From NCBI GenBank assembly GCA_002423155.1, contig DIUV01000028.1, forward strand, positions 1 through 11,517: a DNA stretch of 11,517 bases, given 5' to 3'. A program made the position numbers and the translations under genes. A model generated the notes under the pieces. The model saw only the letters and a program-made list of their open reading frames with translations, did not search any database and had not been told where the DNA came from. This DNA is from Alphaproteobacteria bacterium UBA6149. GTDB taxonomy: Bacteria > Pseudomonadota > Alphaproteobacteria > Rickettsiales > UBA998. This document shows, piece after piece, positions 1-6,571 of the stretch (the first letter of the stretch is position 1; each line of letters opens with the position of its first letter).

Positions 1-24
1 AAAAGACCGAATTTGTAGCCCTAG

Positions 25-53
25 ATCCCCGCACAAGGCGGGGATGACGACGG
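25..53. repeat. Intergenic palindromic repeat (GATCCCCGC...GCGGGGATGAC type) with one copy of a 13-bp direct repeat
   Basis: ATCCCCGC (25-32) and GCGGGGAT (38-45) form a perfect 8-bp stem around the loop ACAAG. The right arm runs into GGGATGACGACGG (41-53), which is repeated exactly at 128-140. Repeats with a GGGGATGAC edge are a common dispersed intergenic class in proteobacterial genomes; that assignment rests on recall, while the stem and direct repeat are seen directly. No T-run follows, so it is not a typical terminator. No gene is visible in 1-217, and the AT-rich stretch at 54-104 shows nothing else I can support. Confidence 0.7.
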
Positions 54-104
54 ATAGTTGTTTTTATACAGATAGATATACAATATAAATCTTTTTAATT
101 TTAA

Positions 105-140
105 TTGGACAGTAGTGGACTTTCGTCGGGATGACGACGG
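105..140 (+). repeat. Dispersed repeat copy A (TTGGACAGTAGTGG-N8-CGGGATGAC) plus second copy of the 13-bp direct repeat
   Basis: TTGGACAGTAGTGG (105-118), eight variable bases and CGGGATGAC (127-135) recur in inverted orientation at 11384-11414 with the same eight-base spacing. The element ends in GGGATGACGACGG (128-140), identical to 41-53. It lies about 80 bases upstream of alaS and is probably a non-coding dispersed repeat. Confidence 0.7.
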
Positions 141-217
141 AAAATATAAATATAAAAATTAGTTTTAGAATTGCTGCTATATTGCGCATGATTAAAAAAC
201 AAAATTTAGGCTAAAAA

Positions 218-2833
218 ATGATTTCTACTAAGCAAGTTCGCAAAATATTTTTAGATTTTTTTGCAGGTAAAGGGCACACAGTCCGCCCCTCTTCGGCACT
301 AGTTCCCCATAATGACCCTACTTTAATGTTCACCAATGCGGGCATGGTGCAATTTAAAAATATATTTACGGGCGTGGAAAATGCGCCCAATCCACCACGG
401 GCAGCAACTTCGCAAAAATGCGTACGCGCAGGTGGAAAACATAATGATTTAGACAATGTCGGTTATACTGCACGTCATCATACTTTCTTTGAAATGTTGG
501 GCAATTTCTCCTTTGGCGATTATTTTAAGGAAGATGCAATTAAATATGCATGGGAATTGCTCACCAGTGAGCAATATTTTGGCATTCCCGCAGAAAAATT
601 ATTAGTAACGGTTTATCATACAGACATGCAAGCCTTTGATTTATGGAAAAAAATTGCAGGCTTACCTGATGAGAAAATCATCCGCATCACTACTAATGAC
701 AATTTCTGGTCGATGGGTGATACAGGTCCTTGTGGTCCTTGCTCAGAGATTTTTTATGACCATGGCGCAGAAATTCCCGGCGGCCCTCCCGGTAGCCCCG
801 ATGAAGATGGCGACAGATTCATTGAAATTTGGAACTTAGTATTCATGCAGTTTGAGCAGGTGGATGCCAACACGCGCATTCCTCTACCTAAACCTTCGAT
901 TGATACGGGTATGGGGCTAGAGCGGTTAACTGCGGTGTTGCAACATGTGCATGATAATTATGATATTGATTTATTTAAGAACTTAATCTCCGCTTCTATG
1001 GAGCTTACTAAAACCCCCATGTCGGCTTCGCATAAAGTAATTGCTGATCATCTGCGTTCTTCGTGCTTCTTAATCGCTGATGGGGTGATGCCTTCCAACG
1101 AAGGGCGCGGTTATGTGCTCCGCCGCATCATGCGCCGCGCTATGCGGCACGCGCATTTACTAGGGGCAAAAGAACCGCTCATGTACCGCCTAGTACCAGC
1201 AATTTTAAGCGAAATGGGCGAAGCATATCCCGAATTACAACGCGCCCAAGCTTTGATAACCGAAACTTTGCGCTTGGAAGAAGAACGCTTCCGCGAAACT
1301 TTGGGTCGTGGTTTGAAATTGTTGGATGAAGCAAAAGCAGATTTACCCAAAGGTGGAAAACTTAGCGGCGATGTCGCTTTTAAACTATACGACACTTACG
1401 GCTTTCCGCTAGATTTAACCCAAGATATTTTGCGCGGCACAGGGCAATCCGTCGATATGGACGGATTCACCGCCAGCATGGAAGAACAAAAAACCCGTGC
1501 GCGTGCGGCATGGAAAGGCTCAGGCGAAAAATCGGTGGGCGATGTGTGGTTTGACGTGCGCGAACGCACATGCGCAACCGAATTTTTGGGCTATACTAAC
1601 GAGCAAACTAGCTCGGTAGTATTGGCGATTTTAAAAGATGGTGCTGAAATAAAACAAGCAAATGTGGGTGATAAAGTACAAGTAGTACTCAACCAAACCA
1701 CCGCGTATGGTGAATCTGGCGGTCAAGTAGGTGACACAGGTTGGGTGAACGGCAAAGCACAAGCGATTTTGACGGACACCACTAAACCATTGAATGATTT
1801 ACATGTGCATCACCTCACCATTGAAGCAGGCGCTTTAAATGTGGGGGATACGGTAGAAATTAAAATAGACGCAAACCGCCGCGCTGCCATTCGTGCCAAT
1901 CACTCCGCAACCCATTTGTTGCATGCGAGTTTGCGTAAAAATTTGGGCGAGCATATCACCCAAAAAGGCTCCCAAGTAACGCCAGATAGATTACGTTTTG
2001 ACTTTAGCCACAACAAAGCCTTAAGCACCGAAGAAATCGCCCAGATAGAAGCAGAAATAAACGCTGAAATTTGGAAAAATATTGCTGTAAGCACTAAATT
2101 AATGAACCCCGAAGATGCCATAAAAGCAGGCGCCATGGCATTATTTGGCGAAAAATATGGCGATGAAGTGCGCGTTTTAAGCATGGGTGACTTTTCCACC
2201 GAATTATGTGGTGGAACCCATGTGGGCAACACCGGAGAAATCGGCTTGATAAAAATCATTTCCGAAGGTGCAATCGCCTCCGGAATTCGCCGCATAGAAG
2301 CAGTAACTCGCGAAGGTGCGGTGAGCTGGCTCAACTCGCGTGAGAAATTAGTGCGCTCACTAGCGGCGGAATTTAAAGTAAACCCCGAAGAATTACCCGA
2401 GCGAGTAAGCGCCTTGCTGCAAGAACGCAAAGAACTACAAACATCATTAGCTGAAAGCCGCCGCAAAGCCGCCCTGGGCGCAGGTGGCGCTGAAGCATCC
2501 GCAGAAAAAATTGGCGATATAGACTTCATCGGCCAATATTTCCCCGACATGCCCCCAGCCGAACTCCGCGGACTCGCCCAGCAATTCTTGCAAAAAGCAG
2601 GCGATAATGGCGTGGCAGCAGTAGTTAGCGGCTTTGAAGGCAAAGGCTCAATAGTAGTTGCCGTGGGCGCTAGCTTACTCGGGCGCATCAGCGCAGTGGA
2701 GCTAGTCCAAGCAGCCGTAATAGAACTAGGCGGCAAAGGCGGCGGCGGCCGCCCAGAGTTGGCACAAGGCGGCGGTGCCGATGGAGATAAGGGCGAGGTG
2801 GCTTTGGGTAGGGTGAAGGAGATGTTAAAATAG
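218..2833 (+). CDS. alaS: Alanyl-tRNA synthetase
   Basis: Charges tRNA-Ala with alanine in the cytoplasm and hydrolyses mischarged Ser/Gly-tRNA-Ala. The 871-residue product is the usual bacterial length. Residues 1 to about 450 hold the class II catalytic core and tRNA-recognition region, including GYTARHHTFFEMLGNFSFGDY and DTGMGLER (229-236), the latter a motif 3-like segment. The editing domain carries the zinc-binding set H562-x3-H566 and C664-GGT-H668. The C-terminal C-Ala region ends with a glycine-rich GGRPELAQGGG segment typical of the family. The ATG is preceded by TTAGG (206-210) seven bases upstream and the N-terminus matches the family, so the start is secure. The gene stands alone: the next one, on the same strand, begins 58 bases on with its own promoter. 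Core function is intact, with no frameshift or missing key residue. Confidence 0.98.
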   Translation: MISTKQVRKIFLDFFAGKGHTVRPSSALVPHNDPTLMFTNAGMVQFKNIFTGVENAPNPPRAATSQKCVRAGGKHNDLDNVGYTARHHTFFEMLGNFSFGDYFKEDAIKYAWELLTSEQYFGIPAEKLLVTVYHTDMQAFDLWKKIAGLPDEKIIRITTNDNFWSMGDTGPCGPCSEIFYDHGAEIPGGPPGSPDEDGDRFIEIWNLVFMQFEQVDANTRIPLPKPSIDTGMGLERLTAVLQHVHDNYDIDLFKNLISASMELTKTPMSASHKVIADHLRSSCFLIADGVMPSNEGRGYVLRRIMRRAMRHAHLLGAKEPLMYRLVPAILSEMGEAYPELQRAQALITETLRLEEERFRETLGRGLKLLDEAKADLPKGGKLSGDVAFKLYDTYGFPLDLTQDILRGTGQSVDMDGFTASMEEQKTRARAAWKGSGEKSVGDVWFDVRERTCATEFLGYTNEQTSSVVLAILKDGAEIKQANVGDKVQVVLNQTTAYGESGGQVGDTGWVNGKAQAILTDTTKPLNDLHVHHLTIEAGALNVGDTVEIKIDANRRAAIRANHSATHLLHASLRKNLGEHITQKGSQVTPDRLRFDFSHNKALSTEEIAQIEAEINAEIWKNIAVSTKLMNPEDAIKAGAMALFGEKYGDEVRVLSMGDFSTELCGGTHVGNTGEIGLIKIISEGAIASGIRRIEAVTREGAVSWLNSREKLVRSLAAEFKVNPEELPERVSALLQERKELQTSLAESRRKAALGAGGAEASAEKIGDIDFIGQYFPDMPPAELRGLAQQFLQKAGDNGVAAVVSGFEGKGSIVVAVGASLLGRISAVELVQAAVIELGGKGGGGRPELAQGGGADGDKGEVALGRVKEMLK

Positions 2834-2863
2834 TTGTATTCTGTAGCACGCTTGTGCTACAAT
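2834..2863 (+). promoter_or_regulatory. Promoter and probable autoregulatory operator of the relB-yafQ module
   Basis: TTGTAT (2834-2839) and TACAAT (2858-2863) make a sigma70-like promoter with an 18-base spacer, starting immediately after the alaS stop codon. Between and over them lies a perfect palindrome: TGTAGCAC (2842-2849), GCTT, GTGCTACA (2854-2861). A factor bound there would cover the spacer and -10 box. RelB/DinJ antitoxins are known to repress their own operons by binding inverted repeats, so operator function is inferred. There is no T-run, so it is unlikely to be an alaS terminator. Confidence 0.7.
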
Positions 2864-2876
2864 AACCTCTATATAC

Positions 2877-2881
2877 GGAGG
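2877..2881 (+). promoter_or_regulatory. Strong Shine-Dalgarno of the RelB-like antitoxin
   Basis: GGAGG lies ten bases before the ATG at 2892. It is the strongest ribosome site in this TA operon and contrasts with the weak site and TTG start of the toxin that follows. Confidence 0.7.
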
Positions 2882-2891
2882 TAAAAAAATC

Positions 2892-3164
2892 ATGCTAGAA
2901 AATTACAGCAAAACTGATTCGGTAAGAGCAAGAATGTCTCCCAGTGTAAAGCAGGCGGCAGAAGAAGTGTTTAACAAGCTAGGCTTGGGGCATACTGAAG
3001 CTATTCGCCTTTTTTATCAGCAAGTTATTTTAAATCAAGGATTGCCTTTTGAAATAAAAATACCTAATGCCGAAACATTGCGTGCGATGGAACAAACCAA
3101 AAGCAGAAAAAACCTCAACAAAACTACATTGGAAGAATTAAGAAAAGAGTTCGGCATTGCTTGA
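2892..3164 (+). CDS. RelB/DinJ family antitoxin
   Basis: Antitoxin of a type II module: binds and neutralises the YafQ-like toxin encoded just downstream and probably represses the shared promoter. The 90-residue protein has the family layout: an N-terminal ribbon-helix-helix segment (TDSVRARMSPSVKQAAEEVF, about residues 8-27), the hallmark GLGHTEAIRLFYQQV, then GLPFEIKIPNAETL and a charged C-terminal tail expected to wrap the toxin. The ATG has a strong GGAGG site. Its last eight bases overlap the toxin reading frame, implying translational coupling. Family assignment is by motif recognition and partner identity; whether it is closer to DinJ or RelB cannot be settled here. Confidence 0.92.
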   Translation: MLENYSKTDSVRARMSPSVKQAAEEVFNKLGLGHTEAIRLFYQQVILNQGLPFEIKIPNAETLRAMEQTKSRKNLNKTTLEELRKEFGIA

Positions 3165-3423
3165 GACAATCTACGAAAACCGATTTAAAAAAGATTTAAA
3201 GCTTCAACAAAAACGAGGAAAAAACCTTGCAAAGCTTTTTGATATAGTTGAGTTACTAATAAAATCAGAGCCATTACCTGCACGTTGTGCACCACATATT
3301 CTTTCTGGCGATTGGAACGGCTTTTGGGAGCTACATATTGAGCCAGATTGGTTGTTGATTTATGAAATTGACGATGAAAATATATATTTAGTAAGAACAG
3401 GAACACATTCTGACTTATTTTGA
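3157..3423 (+). CDS. YafQ family mRNA interferase toxin
   Basis: RelE-superfamily endoribonuclease expected to cleave mRNA on the ribosome. The 88 residues align well with the YafQ pattern and retain the residues described as important in Escherichia coli YafQ: H47, H60, D64, W65, H84 and F88 (segments LHIEPDWLLIY and RTGTHSDLF). Nothing suggests inactivation. The start is TTG at 3157: an in-frame stop (TAA at 3139) lies just upstream and there is no ATG or GTG nearby. The frame overlaps the antitoxin by eight bases, with a modest GAG (3147-3149) as the only ribosome-site candidate. A weak, coupled start would keep toxin below antitoxin. GC is about 36% by hand count over 3181-3340, lower than alaS. 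It ends 20 bases from the convergent HigA-like gene. Confidence 0.92.
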   Translation: MLETIYENRFKKDLKLQQKRGKNLAKLFDIVELLIKSEPLPARCAPHILSGDWNGFWELHIEPDWLLIYEIDDENIYLVRTGTHSDLF

Positions 3424-3443
3424 CACTATAAATTAAACAACAA

Positions 3444-3734
3444 TCAAGCCTTCACCAACTGCATTTTCAACCCCAACGCATTAATCACCTTCAAAATAGT
3501 GCTAAATTGTGGGTTGCCTTCTTCGGAAAGTGCGGTATAGAGCGAGGGGCGAGTTAGTCCTGCGTCTTTGGCGACTTTGCTCATCCCCCGAGCGCGTGCG
3601 ACAATGCCTAGCGCGTGGGCGATGTGGGTTGGGTCATTATCCGCCGTTGCAGCTTCTAGGAAGTAGCCGATTTCTTCTTCGGTTTTTAGGTATTCAGCTA
3701 TATCAAGCTTTGCGAAACCTTCAGGTATTTCCAT
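3444..3734 (-). CDS. HigA-like antitoxin (addiction-module antidote, HI1420 type)
   Basis: Helix-turn-helix antitoxin paired with the Gp49/HigB-like toxin upstream on the same strand; expected to neutralise the toxin and repress the operon. The 96-residue protein opens with the family hallmark FAKLDIAEYLKTEEEIGYFLEAA (about residues 7-29). It then carries an XRE-like helix-turn-helix around 50-72 (RGMSKVAKDAGLTRPSLYTALS) and NPQFSTILKVINALGLKM. The ATG lies three bases after the toxin stop codon, and its GGAGA ribosome site (3741-3745) lies inside the toxin gene end, so the two are almost certainly cotranscribed and coupled. Oddly, its core is about 58% GC (93 of 160 bases at 3501-3660), against about 39% in the partner toxin. 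Confidence 0.92.
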   Translation of the reverse strand: MEIPEGFAKLDIAEYLKTEEEIGYFLEAATADNDPTHIAHALGIVARARGMSKVAKDAGLTRPSLYTALSEEGNPQFSTILKVINALGLKMQLVKA

Positions 3735-3737
3735 AAA

Positions 3738-4031
3738 TTATCTCCATTTTTTTGCCAGTTCTTTGGCTTTGTTAATATCTCTATCTTGACTAGATTTATC
3801 GCCTCCACCAAGCATTACCACGATGGTGTTTCCTTTTTTCAGAAAATACATCCGGTATCCAGCACCATAATGAATACGCGCTTCGCTAATATTTTCACCA
3901 ACTGGTTTGGTATCTCCAAAATTACCTTGCTCAAAACGAGCTAGCCTATCAAAAACAGCAGCTTGCAACCGCACATCCTTAATACCAATAACCCACTTAG
4001 AAAATTCTTCGGTTCTGAAAAGTTCTATCAT
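3738..4031 (-). CDS. HigB-like toxin, RelE/ParE superfamily (Gp49/HI1419 type)
   Basis: Predicted toxin of a toxin-first type II module, probably a ribosome-dependent or RelE-like RNase. The 97 residues contain the family signature YRMYFLKKGNTIVVMLGGGDKSSQDRDINKAKELAK, split here as YRMYFLKKGN (59-68) and LGGGDKSSQDRDI (74-86). The ATG at 4031 (MIELFRTEEF) is preferred over the in-frame ATG at 4058. Family members start near this point, and the upstream ATG would fall between the -35 and -10 boxes of the apparent promoter. No good Shine-Dalgarno precedes 4031, and the predicted transcript start coincides with its A, suggesting leaderless translation. The cognate antitoxin follows after three bases. 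Confidence 0.92.
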   Translation of the reverse strand: MIELFRTEEFSKWVIGIKDVRLQAAVFDRLARFEQGNFGDTKPVGENISEARIHYGAGYRMYFLKKGNTIVVMLGGGDKSSQDRDINKAKELAKKWR

Positions 4032-4037
4032 TGGATT

Positions 4038-4066
4038 ATTGTATCCCAAGGGAAACATATTGTCAA
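4038..4066 (-). promoter_or_regulatory. Near-consensus sigma70-type promoter of the higBA-like module
   Basis: On the minus strand a perfect TTGACA (4066-4061) is followed by exactly 17 bases and TACAAT (4043-4038). The six-base stretch AATCCA separates the -10 from the ATG at 4031, so a start seven bases past the -10 would be the A of the start codon. A palindrome, ATATTG-t-CAATAT (4057-4069), covers the -35 box and could be the antitoxin operator. Boxes and palindrome are seen directly; their use is inferred. Confidence 0.75.
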
Positions 4067-4147
4067 TATTAGAACACGAATAAAAATAGATATTTCTCCC
4101 GAAACCTTGTATGATGGCTCTCGTTTAATTAATTTAAGTTAAAAAAC

Positions 4148-4918
4148 ATGCCCTCATTACTTCAAAACAAAAAAGCCCTTATCGTCGGCATTGCCAATGA
4201 ACATTCCATCGCTTATGGCTGCGCGAAGGCTTTGTGCGCTTTGGGTGCAGAAGTTGCGGTGACGTATCAGACGGAGAAGGGGAAAGCTTTTGTCGAGCCG
4301 CTTTTGCAAAATCTTAACGCGCCCATTTTTCAGCAATGTGATGTTACGGTGGATGGCTCGTTAGAAGCGGTGTTTGAAACTATCAAGCAAAAATGGGGTA
4401 AGTTAGATATTGTTATTCATGCGATTGCTTTTGCACCGAAGGAAGATTTATGGGGCGAGGTTTATCAATCCTCCCGCGAGGGGTTCTTAAAAGCGATGGA
4501 TGTTTCCTGCCATTCCTTTATCCGCATGGCGCAGTTGGCTGAGCCTTTGATGAAAGATGGCGGTAGTTTGTTCACCATGAGCTATTATGGCGCGGAGAAA
4601 GTAATTCCTAATTATAGTGTTATGGGACCAGTAAAAGCAGCGTTAGAGGCGAGTGTGCGTTACATGGCGGCGGAATTGGGCGCAAAAAATATCCGCGTAA
4701 ATGCCATTTCTCCCGGTCCATTAAAAACTCGTGCGGCAAGTGGTATTAAAATGTTTGAAAAATTATTGGTAGATGCAGCAGAGAAAGCCCCAATACATCA
4801 ACAAGTTACTATCGAGCAAGTGGGAAATATGGTGGCTTATTTGGCGACTGATGAAATTGGTGGCGCGGTTACTGGGCAAACTATTTTTGTCGATGGTGGA
4901 TATAATGTTATGGGGTAG
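4148..4918 (+). CDS. fabI: Enoyl-[acyl-carrier-protein] reductase (NADH), FabI
   Basis: Catalyses the last reduction of each type II fatty acid elongation cycle, converting trans-2-enoyl-ACP to acyl-ACP with NADH, in the cytoplasm. The 256-residue protein is a short-chain dehydrogenase/reductase with the nucleotide-binding segment GIANEHSIAYG (14-24). It carries the FabI catalytic set Y146, Y156 and K163 (IPNYSVMGPVK), at the same numbering as Escherichia coli FabI. NAISPGPLKTRAASG (185-199) covers the substrate-binding loop, where this family meets the inhibitor triclosan. No ribosome site is evident before the ATG: the leader is AT-rich (TTAATTTAAGTTAAAAAAC). The gene stands alone, divergent from the HigBA module and convergent with prfC 12 bases downstream. 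Its promoter must lie in 4060-4147 but I cannot pick convincing boxes. Confidence 0.97.
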   Translation: MPSLLQNKKALIVGIANEHSIAYGCAKALCALGAEVAVTYQTEKGKAFVEPLLQNLNAPIFQQCDVTVDGSLEAVFETIKQKWGKLDIVIHAIAFAPKEDLWGEVYQSSREGFLKAMDVSCHSFIRMAQLAEPLMKDGGSLFTMSYYGAEKVIPNYSVMGPVKAALEASVRYMAAELGAKNIRVNAISPGPLKTRAASGIKMFEKLLVDAAEKAPIHQQVTIEQVGNMVAYLATDEIGGAVTGQTIFVDGGYNVMG

Positions 4919-4930
4919 ATATTTGATGTT

Positions 4931-6499
4931 CTACATCTCCCGAGTAGCGGCGAACTTAATATCGGGAAAATCTTTTTGGATGCGGTCTAAATGCCACTCA
5001 TTGGGAGCTAAATAAACAAAGGTTCCCGCTGCATCTTCGGCGATGTTATAGCGGTTTTTGTCGATGAATTTGTCTAGTTCAGCTTTGTTAGTGGAAGTTA
5101 TCCAACGCGCAGTGTTGTAAGATACCGACTCAAAACGGCTTTTTACGCCATATTCATTTTCCAAACGCGAGGCGATAACGTCAAACTGTAACGCGCCCAC
5201 TACGCCAATAATCCATTCTGCGCCGTTAATCGGCTTAAATATTTGTGATGCGCCTTCTTCGGAGAGTTGTTCCAGCGCTTTTTTTAATTGCTTAGCTTTG
5301 AGGGGGTCACCCAGTAAGGCGCGTTGGAAAATCTCGGGGGCAAAGCAGGGGATGCCAGTAAAGCGCAAGGATTCTTTTTCGCTTAAAGTATCACCAATAC
5401 GTAGGGTTCCATGTCCGGGAATGCCGATAATATCGCCCGGCCAAGCTTCTTCTGCTAGTTCGCGTTCTTGCCCTAAAAATAATACGGGGTTGTTTAGAGC
5501 AATGGTCTTGCCGCTGCGCTCGTGCTGCACTTTCATGCCACGCGTATATTTGCCTGAACAAATCCGCGCGAATGCAATGCGATCGCGATGATTTTTATCC
5601 ATATTCGCCTGCACTTTAAAGACAAAGGCGGTGAAATTATTTTCTTCGGGAGCAATTTTACGGGTTTCGGTTGCTTGGGGTTGCGGGCAGGGAGCTAAGT
5701 CAACCAATGCGTCCAATAATTCGCGCACGCCAAAATTATTGAAGGCACTGCCAAAAAACACTGGGGTTAAATGCCCCTCTAAGTAAGAATCACGTTTAAA
5801 TTCTGGGCACAGTGATTTTACCATTTCCACTTCTTCACGAAATTGCGCTAATTGCTCGGCAGAGGCAAAATCGCTAAGTCGTGGGTCGTCTATTCCTTGT
5901 AATTTTATGCTCTCCGCCACGCGTGCGCCTGAGTCATTGGCAAACAAGGTTAGACTATCATTACGCAAATCATAACAGCCACGGAAACGCTCCCCGCAGC
6001 CAATTGGCCAAGTTAGCGGGGTTACATCTAATGCGAGAGTTTTTTCAATATCTTCTAATAATTCAAAACTATCACGTGCTTCACGGTCCATCTTGTTGAT
6101 GAAGGTAATCACGGGAATATCACGCAGGCGGCAAACTTCAAAAAGCTTGCGTGTTTGTTCCTCAATACCTTTGGCGGCATCGAGTACCATCACCGCGGAA
6201 TCCACCGCCGTAATCGTGCGGTAAGTATCTTCGCTGAAATCTTTATGCCCCGGAGTATCCAACAAATTCATTGTATGGTCGCGGTATGGGAAAGTCATCA
6301 CTGCGGAAGAAACCGAAATTCCGCGTTGTTGTTCAATTGCCATAAAGTCGGAACGGGCATGCGCGCCCGATTTGCGTGCTTTTACTGCGCCAGCCAAATG
6401 GATAGCCCCTCCGAAAAGCAAAAGTTTTTCGGTTAGCGTGGTCTTTCCAGCATCAGGATGGGAAATAATGGCAAAAGTGCGACGGTCAATATAAGGCAT
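4931..6499 (-). CDS. prfC: Peptide chain release factor 3 (RF3)
   Basis: Ribosomal GTPase that recycles class I release factors RF1/RF2 after peptide release. The 522-residue protein is close to the usual length (about 529 in Escherichia coli). GTPase motifs are complete: G1 SHPDAGKT (13-20), G2 region QQRGISVSS (57-65), G3 DTPGH (81-85) and G4 NKMD (135-138). The RF3-specific domains run to the characteristic end DIKFAATRE. The ATG at 6499 is the only reasonable start because an in-frame TAA lies four codons upstream. No Shine-Dalgarno is visible before it. It lies 72 bases downstream of the transglycosylase gene on the same strand with no terminator between, so read-through from slt is possible. 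An isolated minus-strand TATAAT (6562-6557) in the gap lacks a good -35. Confidence 0.98.
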   Translation of the reverse strand: MPYIDRRTFAIISHPDAGKTTLTEKLLLFGGAIHLAGAVKARKSGAHARSDFMAIEQQRGISVSSAVMTFPYRDHTMNLLDTPGHKDFSEDTYRTITAVDSAVMVLDAAKGIEEQTRKLFEVCRLRDIPVITFINKMDREARDSFELLEDIEKTLALDVTPLTWPIGCGERFRGCYDLRNDSLTLFANDSGARVAESIKLQGIDDPRLSDFASAEQLAQFREEVEMVKSLCPEFKRDSYLEGHLTPVFFGSAFNNFGVRELLDALVDLAPCPQPQATETRKIAPEENNFTAFVFKVQANMDKNHRDRIAFARICSGKYTRGMKVQHERSGKTIALNNPVLFLGQERELAEEAWPGDIIGIPGHGTLRIGDTLSEKESLRFTGIPCFAPEIFQRALLGDPLKAKQLKKALEQLSEEGASQIFKPINGAEWIIGVVGALQFDVIASRLENEYGVKSRFESVSYNTARWITSTNKAELDKFIDKNRYNIAEDAAGTFVYLAPNEWHLDRIQKDFPDIKFAATREM

Positions 6500-6571
6500 G
6501 CAAGGGGTTTAGCGGATATTTTTTATTTTGTAAGTATTTTTTTGAGCATTTTTTAAATTATATACGGCTAC

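Noticed and set aside
1900..2736. 278-residue open frame antisense to alaS
   Set aside because: It mirrors a strongly conserved alaS region, has low-complexity Ser/Ala/Pro composition and no recognisable domain; a shadow of the real frame.
3509..3736. Open frame antisense to the HigA-like antitoxin
   Set aside because: Arises from the GC-rich antitoxin gene; the opposite strand gives a clear family match and operon structure.
4032..4058. Upstream ATG for the HigB-like toxin
   Set aside because: It lies between the -35 and -10 boxes of a near-consensus promoter and adds nine residues not typical of the family.
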